Shown here in pieces: positions 18,092-26,857 of a stretch of 64,000 nucleotides of DNA. A program made the position numbers and the translations under genes. Under the pieces are notes generated by a model. It made no database searches. It saw only the letters and a list, made by a program, of their open reading frames with translations, and was not told where the DNA came from. Within the stretch, counting starts at the first letter, position 1. Each line of letters begins with the position of its first letter. The DNA comes from Actinomycetes bacterium (GTDB lineage: Bacteria; Actinomycetota; Acidimicrobiia; Acidimicrobiales; Palsa-688). The stretch covers positions 1 through 64,000 of the forward strand of contig JAJZMF010000027.1 in the NCBI GenBank assembly GCA_021850325.1, written 5' to 3'.

Positions 18092-18124
18092 ACTGCGTAG
18101 GTAAACGCGTTTACCTACGCAGTA
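18091..18124. promoter_or_regulatory. 34-bp perfect palindrome with operator O2
   Basis: A perfect palindrome of 17 + 17 bases whose left arm is TACTGCGTAGGTAAACG. Its core GTAAACGCGTTTAC (18101-18114) has the same arms as O1 with a CG centre, the commonest centre for LacI-family sites. It lies just after the predicted transcription start, about 24 bases centre to centre from O1, so two dimers or a tetramer could bind. As RNA it would form a long 5' hairpin. Confidence 0.72.
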
Positions 18125-18233
18125 AGGGGGCACGGAGGGGGACCAGGGAGCAATGGCTGCCTGAACAGCTGTCAGCAGCCTGCCCGACCGCTACCACTCC
18201 TGGGCGCGTCGACAAGAAGAAGGTGACCGTGCA

Positions 18234-19958
18234 ATGAAGGGTAAGATCTCAGCCAGGGACGTCCCAGCCACACATTCCGGCAAACGGCAGCTGGTGGCTG
18301 CCATCGGAGCGTCGGTGACCACGCTCGCAGCCCTGTGCAGCGCTGCGTTCGCAGGAGCGCCGGCAGCCTCGGCTGCGGCAGCTCACCAACCAGGCATCAC
18401 CTACGGCGGGACGCTGACGGCGGCCACCAACGGCTCCGGGCCGTGGAGCCCCGTGTTCAACCCCTTCTCGCCCAGCTACAACTACGCCTTCGGGTTCGGT
18501 GCCGTCTACGAGCCGCTCTACCAGTACAACGCCACCACTCACAAGAACACACCCTGGCTTGCGACGGCGTACCGATGGGGTGACAAGGGTAAGGTCATCG
18601 AGTTCCAGATCCGCAAAGGCGTCACGTGGTCGAACGGGAAGCCTCTCACGCCCGGCGACGTCGCCTTCACGTACGAGCTCTACAACAGGATCCAGAAGGA
18701 GAACGGCGGTACCACCGGCCTGGTGTCGGCCCAGGTACGAGGCGACTGGGTCGTGCTCACCTACAGCACCTCGCAGTACGTCAACTTCTACACCATCGCC
18801 ATGAACGTCGCCATTGTGCCGCCGTTCACTTTTGCCCACGTTGCTGACCCGCTCAAGTTCGAGGACTCCCATCCCATCGGCACCGGGCCGTTCGTTCTGT
18901 CCTCGTTCAACACCGAGTACATCATCTACAAGAAGAACCCTCACTACTGGCAGAAGGGCAAGCCTTACATCAACGAGGTCGAGGACATCTCCGCTAGTGG
19001 CAATGCCACCATGGAGGCCCTGCTGATCTCACACCGTACCGACTACTCCGGCGTCTTCACATCGGATATCTTCAAGACCTTCGTGGACCGGAACCCATCG
19101 CGCAACATCGTCTACACACCGCCTGACGGTACGGTGAGCCTGGCTCTGAACCTCACGAACCCGATGTTCCAGGACCTCGCGCTCCGACGAGCTATCAACC
19201 TCGCCGTGAACCGCAAGACATTGGACATGATCGGTGAGTCCGGTGCGGAGCCGCCGGCCAGCCAGAGCGGGCTTGCCGGGGCAGCTACCACGCCCTATGT
19301 CCTGAAGCAGTACAGAGCACCTGTGGGGCCCGACATCCCAGCGGCCACGGCTGACCTCACGAAAGCCGGCTACAAGCTGCAGGGTGGCAAGCTGTTCGCC
19401 CCTGGGAGCAGTTCGCAGGTGGCTTTCTCGCTGAGCTTTCCCAGCAGCTACTCCGACTGGTTGACCGACTGTTCCATTATCGAGCAGAACCTCTCGCAGA
19501 TCGGCATAGCCGTTACGTGCAACGGCTTGTCCTACCAGGAGTGGAGCACCGACTACCTCGACAGCAACTTCCAAGCCACCTTCGACACCCAGGTCGGGCC
19601 TCTGCCCTACAACGAGTACGACCAGGTCTTCGGCGTGCCGGCGGGAGGCCTCCCTGCCATTGGCAAACCCAACAACTACACCAACGTCGAGCACTACGAC
19701 AATCCCGCAGCAGTTGCCGCGTTGGCGAAGCTCGAGGTCACGAACCCCGCCAACATCGTCGCCCAGCGGCAGCAGGTGACGCTCCTGCAGAGGATCTACA
19801 CCCGGGACCTCCCGGTTATCCCACTGTTCGACAGCACCTACCACGAGGACTTCGTCAACGGGCCGCTCTACGGGTGGCCGTCATACAAGAACCCCTATAT
19901 GTGCACCTTCTGCAACGCCTACCAGGAGCAGATCCTCCTGGGAGCACACGAGCGCTGA
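18234..19958 (+). CDS. family-5 extracellular solute-binding protein
   Basis: 574-residue SBP_bac_5 protein (DppA/OppA/XP-type). A Sec signal peptide (KRQLVAAIGASVTTLAALCSAAFAGAPAASA) precedes the mature domain. GTGPFVLSSFNTEYIIYKKNPHYW, DLALRRAINLAVNRKTL and the C-terminal RQQVTLLQRIYTRDLPVIPLF are conserved family elements. No lipobox fits around the single Cys. In this family both peptides and plant-derived oligosaccharides are ligands; the LacI control and GH130 neighbours favour an oligosaccharide. The ATG at 18234 has AGAAGGTGA upstream. Confidence 0.88.
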   Translation: MKGKISARDVPATHSGKRQLVAAIGASVTTLAALCSAAFAGAPAASAAAAHQPGITYGGTLTAATNGSGPWSPVFNPFSPSYNYAFGFGAVYEPLYQYNATTHKNTPWLATAYRWGDKGKVIEFQIRKGVTWSNGKPLTPGDVAFTYELYNRIQKENGGTTGLVSAQVRGDWVVLTYSTSQYVNFYTIAMNVAIVPPFTFAHVADPLKFEDSHPIGTGPFVLSSFNTEYIIYKKNPHYWQKGKPYINEVEDISASGNATMEALLISHRTDYSGVFTSDIFKTFVDRNPSRNIVYTPPDGTVSLALNLTNPMFQDLALRRAINLAVNRKTLDMIGESGAEPPASQSGLAGAATTPYVLKQYRAPVGPDIPAATADLTKAGYKLQGGKLFAPGSSSQVAFSLSFPSSYSDWLTDCSIIEQNLSQIGIAVTCNGLSYQEWSTDYLDSNFQATFDTQVGPLPYNEYDQVFGVPAGGLPAIGKPNNYTNVEHYDNPAAVAALAKLEVTNPANIVAQRQQVTLLQRIYTRDLPVIPLFDSTYHEDFVNGPLYGWPSYKNPYMCTFCNAYQEQILLGAHER

Positions 19959-19969
19959 ACGCGGACTGT

Positions 19970-20030
19970 CCGGGGAGCGCAGGGGGACGGTGGCTTTGGC
20001 CGCCAACGGTCCTCCCCCTTCCCTCCCCGG
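19970..20030 (+). terminator. imperfect stem-loop after the binding-protein gene
   Basis: CCGGGGAG (19970-19977) pairs with CTCCCCGG (20023-20030), enclosing GGGGGAC against GTCCTCCCCC with small bulges. No T tract follows and the permease gene starts at 20062. Like the hairpin at 14945-14980 it lies between a binding-protein gene and transporter subunit genes, so partial termination or 3'-end protection of the binding-protein message is likely. Confidence 0.5.
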
Positions 20031-20061
20031 GCGCTGTAGGTTCTAGCTCCGGAGGGCAGAA

Positions 20062-21060
20062 GTGCTAGTGATCCTCAAAAAGCGGTTACCCCTCTACGTT
20101 CTCACCGCCTGGTTGGCCATCACGGTGAACTTCGTGGTACCGAGGTTGATGCCGGGCAACCCGGCCGAACTGCTCCTGTCGAGGCTGCAGGCACAGGGCA
20201 CGGTACCTCTGGCCAACCTGACCGCCATCGAAGCGGAGTTCGGGCTCTCGAGCCACGCGAGCTGGTGGTCGCAGTACTGGGACTACCTGGTGCACCTGGC
20301 CCATCTGCAGCTGGGGCTGTCGGTCACGTACTTCCCCGAGCCGGTCACGCAGGTGATAGCCAACACGTTGCCGTACACACTGGTGCTCGTCACCCTGGCA
20401 ACCCTGCTCAGTTGGGTGATAGGGATCGTCCTGGGAGTTCTCGTGGGATGGCGCCGGGGTTCCCGCCTCGACAGCATCCTGATCCCCACGAGCACCTTCT
20501 TCTCGGCGGTGCCGTTCTTCCTGGTCGGCCTCTTCCTCGTATGGACCCTCGGAGTGGGCCTGGGATGGTTACCGATCAACGGAGCCTTTGGAGCCGGGAC
20601 CAACCCGGGCCTGAACGGCCCGTTCCTGTGGAGCTGGCTCCGGCACGCAGCCCTCCCCCTTCTCACGATAGTGGCAAGCTCGTTCGTGAGCCACATGCTG
20701 CACATGCGCAATATGATGGTGACGACACTCGGCGAGGACTACGTCCGCTTGGCGGTGGCGAAGGGCTTACGCGAACGGCGGATCAAGTACAGCTACGCAG
20801 GCCGCAACGCCGTACTACCCAGCATCGCCTCCTTCGCCATCTCTCTCGGCTTCGTGGTGGGAGGCTCCGTGCTGGTCGAAACGGTCTTCTCCTATCCCGG
20901 TATCGGCTTCGCTCTCTACCAGGCCGTCAACAACGAGGATTATGCCCTGATGCAGGGCATCTTTCTGATCATCGCCCTCGCTGTGCTCGTTGCCAACCTT
21001 CTAGCCGACGTGCTGTACGCCGTACTCGACCCCCGCTCACGACAGCAGTTGAGCTCATGA
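20062..21060 (+). CDS. ABC transporter permease, DppB/OppB type
   Basis: 332-residue inner-membrane permease with six predicted segments. The N-terminal KRLPLYVLTAWLAITVNFVVPRLMPGNP and the coupling loop EDYVRLAVAKGLRERRIKYSYAGRNAVLPSI are typical of DppB. The GTG at 20062 follows GGAGGG (20051-20056); a GTG two codons later is an alternative. Its stop overlaps the next ATG (ATGA), so its translation is coupled to the DppC-D-F fusion, which supplies the second permease half and both ATPases. Confidence 0.87.
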   Translation: MLVILKKRLPLYVLTAWLAITVNFVVPRLMPGNPAELLLSRLQAQGTVPLANLTAIEAEFGLSSHASWWSQYWDYLVHLAHLQLGLSVTYFPEPVTQVIANTLPYTLVLVTLATLLSWVIGIVLGVLVGWRRGSRLDSILIPTSTFFSAVPFFLVGLFLVWTLGVGLGWLPINGAFGAGTNPGLNGPFLWSWLRHAALPLLTIVASSFVSHMLHMRNMMVTTLGEDYVRLAVAKGLRERRIKYSYAGRNAVLPSIASFAISLGFVVGGSVLVETVFSYPGIGFALYQAVNNEDYALMQGIFLIIALAVLVANLLADVLYAVLDPRSRQQLSS

Positions 21061-24000
21061 GCAGCGTCCCCCTGCCCGTGCCGCTGGAGCAGGCTCCACC
21101 GACCGGCACACGCGCCCTGGAGCGGGTCAAGACGTCCGTGAAGCGCTACGGCTCGCCCAAAGTGGTCGCCGGTCTCGGGGTACTCCTCCTGTTCGCCCTG
21201 ATGGGCTCGATCGGGCCCCTCGTGCTGTCCCGCAACCCCATCACCCCTACAGGCGTCTCACTGCAGCCGCCGTCGTGGGGCCATTGGCTCGGCACCACCC
21301 TCCAGGGCCAGGACGTCTTCACCCAACTGGTGGACGGGACGGGTAGTTCGCTGGAGATCGGCTTCATCGCCGGAGGCCTCGCCACCGCCGTATCGGTGGT
21401 GATCGGCTTGGTGGCCGGCTATCTGCGGGGCCTCGGGGGCGAGATCTTCTCAGCCCTCAGCAACGTCTTTTTGGTCATACCGTCGTTGCCCCTCATAATC
21501 GTTCTGGCCGGGTACCTTCCGAAGTCTGGGTTCCTGTCGATCACGGTCGTCATAGCCGTCACTTCGTGGGCGGGCGGGGCGCGGCTCATCCGGTCTCAGA
21601 CCCTCGCCATGGTCCAACGGGACTATGTTCAGTCCGCGAAGGCGATCGGGGAGCCCAGGCGCAGGATCCTGTTCGGCGAGGTGCTACCGAACCTCCTGAC
21701 GATCGTCATGTCGACGCTCCTCTTTGCCGTGATCGGGGCGATCGCTGCTGAAGCCGGTCTCGCGTTCCTGGGCCTTGGCAACGTGGACCAGGTGAGCTGG
21801 GGCTACATGATCAACCTGGCAGAAGCCAACGACTCGCTGCTGGCCGGGGCGTGGTGGTGGTGGCTGCCGCCGGCGCTCTGCTACGCGCTCGTCGGCGCAG
21901 CGCTGGCCCTCATGAACTTCGGCATTGACGAGGTTGGGAACCCTCGCCTCAGGATGGCGCGCCTTGCCGCCCGGAGGCCTGCCCTCGGGCCCGTGCCAGC
22001 CCGCTCGGCACAGAGGACCGAGGCAGCCGAAGACGTCCTGTTGGAAGTGCAAAAGCTCAACGTCGGCTACTTGACGCCATCGGGCACAGTCACGGCCGTG
22101 GAGGACGTCGACCTGGTGCTACGCCGGGCTCAGGTGCTCGGGATCGCTGGCGAAAGTGGGAGCGGCAAGTCCACCCTCGCGAACGCCCTGACCCGCCTGG
22201 TCGTGCCGCCAGGAGTGGTCCTGAGCGGCTCCGTCCGCTACCACCCGAAGACGGGCCCGGGCGTGGACCTCCTCTCGCTCCCGCCCGAGGACCTGCGCCG
22301 GCTGCGCTGGGAGCAGATGGCCGTCGTCTTCCAGAGCGCCATGAACGCCCTCAACCCGGTGCTCACCATCGACGCCCAGATGCGCGACGCCATAAGCGCC
22401 CACCGGCCAGGGACGGCCAGGAACCAGGCGCGTGCGCGCGTCGCCGAGATGCTCAGGCTCGTCGGTGTCCCAGAGCGACGAGCGAGCAGCTTCCCGCACG
22501 AGCTGTCAGGGGGCATGCGCCAGAGAGTGTCGATCGCCATGGCGCTCCTACTCGAACCGGAGCTTGTGGTGTTCGACGAGCCCACCACCGGTCTCGACGT
22601 CGTTGTACAGAGAGCCATCCTGGGACGACTGCTCTCCCTGCGTGAGAAGCTCGGCTTCTCCGTCATCTTCATCACCCATGACCTGTCGCTCCTCCTGGAG
22701 ATGTGTGACACGGTTGCCGTGATGTACGCGGGCAGGGTCGTGGAAGTGGCGCCAACGGAGTCTCTGTACACCGGCCCGCTCCACCCCTACAGCAGGCGCT
22801 TACGCGATGCTTTCCCGCCCATCGAGGGCGCCCGGCAGCGTCTGACCGGCATCCCCGGCTCACCGCCCGACCCCGCTCAGCCCGTCGCGGGTTGCCCCTT
22901 CCACCCACGTTGCGACAGGTCTTTCGACCCTTGCCCGCAGGTGCTTCCGGACCTGCTGGTGGTCGATGGGCACCGCGTACGTTGCCACCTCTACGACGGT
23001 TCGCTCGCCCCGCCCCCGGAGGCCGGACCAGCCCCGGTCACCTTCCTCCAGCCGCCAGCGGCCTCCGCCGCGCCTGCCGGGCCCAGCCCGAAGATGGACC
23101 TCCGCACCGAGGTTCCCGAAGGTGCGGCAGTCCTGGAGTGCCGGGACCTCACCTTGCGCTACCGGCTTCAGGGCGACAGGCACCGGGTCGTGCATGCCGT
23201 CGAGAGCGTGTCGCTGGCACTGGTCCCGGGCCAGGTGTCAGCCATCGTGGGGGAGAGCGGCTCTGGTAAGTCGAGCCTGCTGCGCGCCCTGGCCTTGCTT
23301 GTGGAACGCACTTCGGGGGATATCCTGATGGCCGGGAGGTCGGTGCCGCACCACAAGCAGCAGCGGGCGGCCTACCGCTCAGCCGTCCAGTTGGTCTTCC
23401 AGGACCCGTTCGCGTCCATGAACGGGGTACGCACTATCGGCCACCATCTGCAGCGGCCCCTGCGCATCCATGGAGGCATCTCCAACCGCCGCGAGCTCGA
23501 GGTCGCAACCTCCCGGCTACTCGAGCGAGTGAGCCTCACGCCGCCCGCACGCTTCGCGTCCAGGTACCCCCACGAGCTGTCAGGAGGGCAACGGCAGAGG
23601 GTCATGATCGCCCGCGCCCTGGCAGTGGGCCCATCGGTGCTGCTTGCCGACGAGCCGGTTTCGATGCTCGACGTGTCCATCCAGGTGGACGTCCTCAACC
23701 TTCTGGCCGACCTGGTCAGAGAGGAGGGCCTCGCCCTGCTCTATGTCACCCACAACATTGCCAGTGCCCGCTACATTGCAGACACCATCAGCGTCATGTA
23801 CGCCGGCAGCATCGTTGAATCCGGTCCTTCCGAGCAGTTGACCGGCCACCCCAACCACCCCTACACACGACTGCTGCTCGCTTCGACGCCCCGGCCGAGC
23901 GCCCGGCTCAGTGGTGGTGGGGCCCCAAGCCCTGGCAGCCAGCCCGGTGACAGCGGGGAACCTCCGGATCTTGCCGCCCCACCGACCGGCTGCCGGTTCC

Positions 24001-24149
24001 ACCCACGTTGCCCCTACGTCATGGAGATCTGTCGGCACAGCGAGCCGCCGTTCGAAGACGTGGGGGCCGCCACCCGGTCGGCCTGCTGGTTGAACGCGAC
24101 CAGCACCCACGGGCCGCAGCCCGATATGGGTCAGCAGCTTCGGGCGTAG
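21057..24149 (+). CDS. DppC-DppD-DppF fusion: permease and two ATPases in one chain
   Basis: 1030 residues with no interrupting stop. Residues 1-300 form a DppC-type permease (VQSAKAIGEPRRRILFGEVLPNL coupling loop). After a basic linker comes ATPase 1 (Walker A GESGSGKST near 370, [36 protein letters not shown]) with the Cys-rich CPFHPRC tail of the oligopeptide family. After a Pro/Ala linker comes ATPase 2 (GESGSGKSS near 735, LSGGQRQRVMIARAL, LLADEPVSMLD, VTHNI) with its own CRFHPRCPYVMEIC tail. All catalytic motifs look intact in both. These are normally three separate genes. The stop overlaps the end of the convergent gene by 19 bases. Confidence 0.88.
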   Translation: MSSVPLPVPLEQAPPTGTRALERVKTSVKRYGSPKVVAGLGVLLLFALMGSIGPLVLSRNPITPTGVSLQPPSWGHWLGTTLQGQDVFTQLVDGTGSSLEIGFIAGGLATAVSVVIGLVAGYLRGLGGEIFSALSNVFLVIPSLPLIIVLAGYLPKSGFLSITVVIAVTSWAGGARLIRSQTLAMVQRDYVQSAKAIGEPRRRILFGEVLPNLLTIVMSTLLFAVIGAIAAEAGLAFLGLGNVDQVSWGYMINLAEANDSLLAGAWWWWLPPALCYALVGAALALMNFGIDEVGNPRLRMARLAARRPALGPVPARSAQRTEAAEDVLLEVQKLNVGYLTPSGTVTAVEDVDLVLRRAQVLGIAGESGSGKSTLANALTRLVVPPGVVLSGSVRYHPKTGPGVDLLSLPPEDLRRLRWEQMAVVFQSAMNALNPVLTIDAQMRDAISAHRPGTARNQARARVAEMLRLVGVPERRASSFPHELSGGMRQRVSIAMALLLEPELVVFDEPTTGLDVVVQRAILGRLLSLREKLGFSVIFITHDLSLLLEMCDTVAVMYAGRVVEVAPTESLYTGPLHPYSRRLRDAFPPIEGARQRLTGIPGSPPDPAQPVAGCPFHPRCDRSFDPCPQVLPDLLVVDGHRVRCHLYDGSLAPPPEAGPAPVTFLQPPAASAAPAGPSPKMDLRTEVPEGAAVLECRDLTLRYRLQGDRHRVVHAVESVSLALVPGQVSAIVGESGSGKSSLLRALALLVERTSGDILMAGRSVPHHKQQRAAYRSAVQLVFQDPFASMNGVRTIGHHLQRPLRIHGGISNRRELEVATSRLLERVSLTPPARFASRYPHELSGGQRQRVMIARALAVGPSVLLADEPVSMLDVSIQVDVLNLLADLVREEGLALLYVTHNIASARYIADTISVMYAGSIVESGPSEQLTGHPNHPYTRLLLASTPRPSARLSGGGAPSPGSQPGDSGEPPDLAAPPTGCRFHPRCPYVMEICRHSEPPFEDVGAATRSACWLNATSTHGPQPDMGQQLRA

Positions 24150-25741
24150 CGAACCAGCCGCCCGTCGATCTCGGTCCGGCCAGCCGCCCGCTCGACCCGC
24201 GCTCCAGGCGGGGTGTGCACCAGCACTGCGGAAGTCCCTGGCTCGATGGGCACCCGGAGGGCACCTTGGGCTTCCCGAGCAAGTATGTTGTCAGACACGG
24301 GGTCGTAGAGGTCCGCCGTGTCCTCTAACGAGAGCTCGACCACCGTCCGGGGCCCGGGGTTGTAGTACAGATAGGTCGGGTGGGCCGGTCGGGCGAAGAA
24401 GTCCAGCGAGTTCAGATCAGCGCGCATGAGACCGGCCTCGTCCAACCCTGAGGTTGTCGCCGCCAGTATGCCCACCCAGCTCGACCCGTAAAGTCCGAGG
24501 TTGATGGCTCCCTCGGCCAGGCCCCACTGCTTCCCGTACCGTTCGGGGTCCCCGGTGGCGCAGGGCCTTCTACCAGCCTCGGTCTTGCGGATACCTTCAT
24601 AGGCGATCACGTGCTCCGGGCGCGAAACGAACCTGTCCCCATAGAACTGCTGAGTGGGCGCCATCTGGTCCGCGTAGAAGAACCGTGAGGCGTTGGAGCC
24701 GTTGTAGAGCCACCTGCCCACGACGTCCTTGAGCTCCGTCCGGTACTTGACGGCGGGGGCCAGGAAGGCCGTGGCGAAGCTGTTCATGGCGAAGCCGTAG
24801 CCGCCGCCGTCGGTCCTGCTACCGATAAGCCCGTGGACGTCGTGGTCACCCCATCGTGCCGTCAGAGTGCCCCACCCAGGCCGGGCTTGCGAGCCCGCCA
24901 CCAGCCAGCCGAGGTACTTGTCCACGTCGTAGGTGGTACCGAGCTCGGCGTTCATCCTGGATGCCACATAAGGCAGCATTACGGGCAGCACCTCGTAGAA
25001 CAGGTTGCCGCCCGCGCCCTCGAGGTACGCCATCGCTCTTCTCGCCAGTTCCAGGTGCCTGCGTTCGCCCGACCTGGCATACGCCCACAACCCGATCACA
25101 GCGGCGCCGGCGGCGCCTTCGCCCCCTTCGTTCACGTCCTCCGAGTTCCAGCACGTCCTCATCGCCCGGAAGTCGAAGCCAGTCCCGTTGAAGTCCGCAG
25201 CTTCACCGCCGAGGGCGCTGCTCATCTCGTGGAAGCGGTCCGCGATCGTGCCCAGCGACGCCATCAGTGCCGCGCGGCCCGGGTAGAGAGCTCCCAGCAT
25301 AAAGAAGAGCACGTTGGGGATGGTCGCGTACCAGTAGCTGTCCCCACCGTTCCGGGCCGTGGCACGGGCCACATCGGGCGCAGGCATGTTGAGAGCCACG
25401 CCGAGGTCGGGCCGGAAGAAGGTGGAGAGCATCCCGACGTAGTCCCGGCCACCCTGGTTGGACTTGTCGATGCCCACAAGTGTGGCACCCACCACGGAGG
25501 CGACCTGGTTCACAGCCTCTTGGAGACCATCTGTCCCCAGCCGGCTGTCACCCAGGTACGACGGCAACTTGTATGTGGGCGAGGCCGAGTTGTAGTGCGT
25601 CCGGTCGTCCAGGATCGTGGTGTAACTCCCCGGCGACGACCAGTCGTACACGAACGTGTCGTACTCGACGGCTCGGTGCCGCCAATCGAAGGGCGCCAAC
25701 GGCACAGGTGAAGACGGGAAGGTCGATGCGGAGAGGACCAC
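24131..25741 (-). CDS. uncharacterised glycosidase-like protein
   Basis: 536 residues that I cannot assign to a named family. No signal peptide, so probably cytoplasmic. The central part is rich in Trp, Tyr, Gly and paired helices (EGGEGAAGAAVIGLWAYARSGERR, LARRAMAYLEGAGGN), suggesting an alpha/alpha-barrel, with acidic clusters DVNEGGEG, RWGDHDVHG and YEGIRKTE as possible active-site regions. The last 100 residues look like a beta-sandwich (YLYYNPGPRTVVELSLEDTADLYD). It starts at GTG 25741, 22 bases after the GH130 gene, as third gene of the lacI operon. Its function is probably hydrolysis or modification of the oligosaccharide handled by the GH130 enzyme. Confidence 0.62.
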   Translation of the reverse strand: MVLSASTFPSSPVPLAPFDWRHRAVEYDTFVYDWSSPGSYTTILDDRTHYNSASPTYKLPSYLGDSRLGTDGLQEAVNQVASVVGATLVGIDKSNQGGRDYVGMLSTFFRPDLGVALNMPAPDVARATARNGGDSYWYATIPNVLFFMLGALYPGRAALMASLGTIADRFHEMSSALGGEAADFNGTGFDFRAMRTCWNSEDVNEGGEGAAGAAVIGLWAYARSGERRHLELARRAMAYLEGAGGNLFYEVLPVMLPYVASRMNAELGTTYDVDKYLGWLVAGSQARPGWGTLTARWGDHDVHGLIGSRTDGGGYGFAMNSFATAFLAPAVKYRTELKDVVGRWLYNGSNASRFFYADQMAPTQQFYGDRFVSRPEHVIAYEGIRKTEAGRRPCATGDPERYGKQWGLAEGAINLGLYGSSWVGILAATTSGLDEAGLMRADLNSLDFFARPAHPTYLYYNPGPRTVVELSLEDTADLYDPVSDNILAREAQGALRVPIEPGTSAVLVHTPPGARVERAAGRTEIDGRLVRYARSC

Positions 25742-25762
25742 CGGAGCAGCGCCCGTCGTACG

Positions 25763-26842
25763 TCAGGTGTGCTGGAGCCGGGCGACGCCGATCGCGCTGT
25801 CGGCCATGCCGTAGAAGACGAACGTGCTGCCTTCGATGGTTTCTATCGCCGTAGGGAACACTACGTTCGGGACCGTGCCCTCGAGCTCCTCGGCGACCTC
25901 AGGTTCCAGGAGCGGGCCCGATGTGCGGGCGATAACACGGCTCGGGTCCTCGTGGTCGAGCAGCATTGCGCCGGCGCAATAGCGTACGTTGCCCTGCGGG
26001 CCCTCACCCCGGGTGGCACCGGTGCCGGCGAGGGTCACCCCGTGGTGAACGAGCAACCATCCCTCCGGCACACGGAGCGGCGGCGTGCCGGCACCGATCT
26101 TCAGCGACTCGAACGCGAACTCGGGCTGCGCCACCGGCTTGTGCCCCCTCAGGTGGGCCAGCCGGGACAGGTCGGCCTCCACTTCGGCGGCCGGAGCGTA
26201 GGAGATCCAGATGCCCGGCCGGTCGTCGCCCAGTGACGGGGGCACGAAGCCCTCCCCTCCCCCGAAAACCGAACGGACGTCCCACACGGGGCGGTGCAGG
26301 AGCGCATAGCTCGGGCGTCCGTCGGGGCCGCGCACCGGCTCAGGGAACACGACCACGTCCTTGTTGTCGAACACGTTCAAGTCCAGCGCCATAGAACTGT
26401 CGTACTCAAAATGGACGGGCCCCAGCCGCTGCCAGTCGCGCAGGTCGCTCGACGCCGCAAGCGCCGCCCGAGGGCCGAGGGGCCCGTAGGCAACGTAGGC
26501 CATGATGTACCGGCTCAGGTTCTCCACCCAGGTCACTCTGGGGTCCTCGACGCCGGCGTGGTCCGGCGCCTTTTCCCAGTGCGCATCCGGCTCCAGTACC
26601 ACGCTCTCACGAGCAGCAGCAACCGGCTCGCCGTTGTCGACTATCAGCTTCGCCAGACCTATGCGGGACTCGTTCCCCGGTGCCACCAGCCGGGGAAGCA
26701 GGTACGGTGTGCCGTCTCGTCCCCGAGCGCTGGCGGGATTGAGCACACCCTCTCTCTCCAGCTCTGACTCAGGGTCTTTCCGCATTATGACGCCGAGGCG
26801 TGCCAGGTTGTACGGCACGGCCGGCAGGGCCCCTGCCTGCAC
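25763..26842 (-). CDS. GH130 family beta-mannosyl phosphorylase-like enzyme
   Basis: 359 residues of the five-bladed GH130 fold. GVEDPRVTW (about residue 96) carries the conserved catalytic Asp; EGWLLVHHGVT, VPNVVFPTAIE and FVFYGMADSAIGVA are later blade motifs. GH130 enzymes phosphorolyse or hydrolyse beta-mannosides; which reaction applies here depends on phosphate-site basic residues I cannot align with certainty. Cytoplasmic. The GTG at 26842 has GAAGGGA 8 bases upstream and lies 15 bases after the lacI stop, so it is co-transcribed with the regulator. Confidence 0.82.
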   Translation of the reverse strand: MQAGALPAVPYNLARLGVIMRKDPESELEREGVLNPASARGRDGTPYLLPRLVAPGNESRIGLAKLIVDNGEPVAAARESVVLEPDAHWEKAPDHAGVEDPRVTWVENLSRYIMAYVAYGPLGPRAALAASSDLRDWQRLGPVHFEYDSSMALDLNVFDNKDVVVFPEPVRGPDGRPSYALLHRPVWDVRSVFGGGEGFVPPSLGDDRPGIWISYAPAAEVEADLSRLAHLRGHKPVAQPEFAFESLKIGAGTPPLRVPEGWLLVHHGVTLAGTGATRGEGPQGNVRYCAGAMLLDHEDPSRVIARTSGPLLEPEVAEELEGTVPNVVFPTAIETIEGSTFVFYGMADSAIGVARLQHT

Positions 26843-26857
26843 GATGTGATCCCTTCG

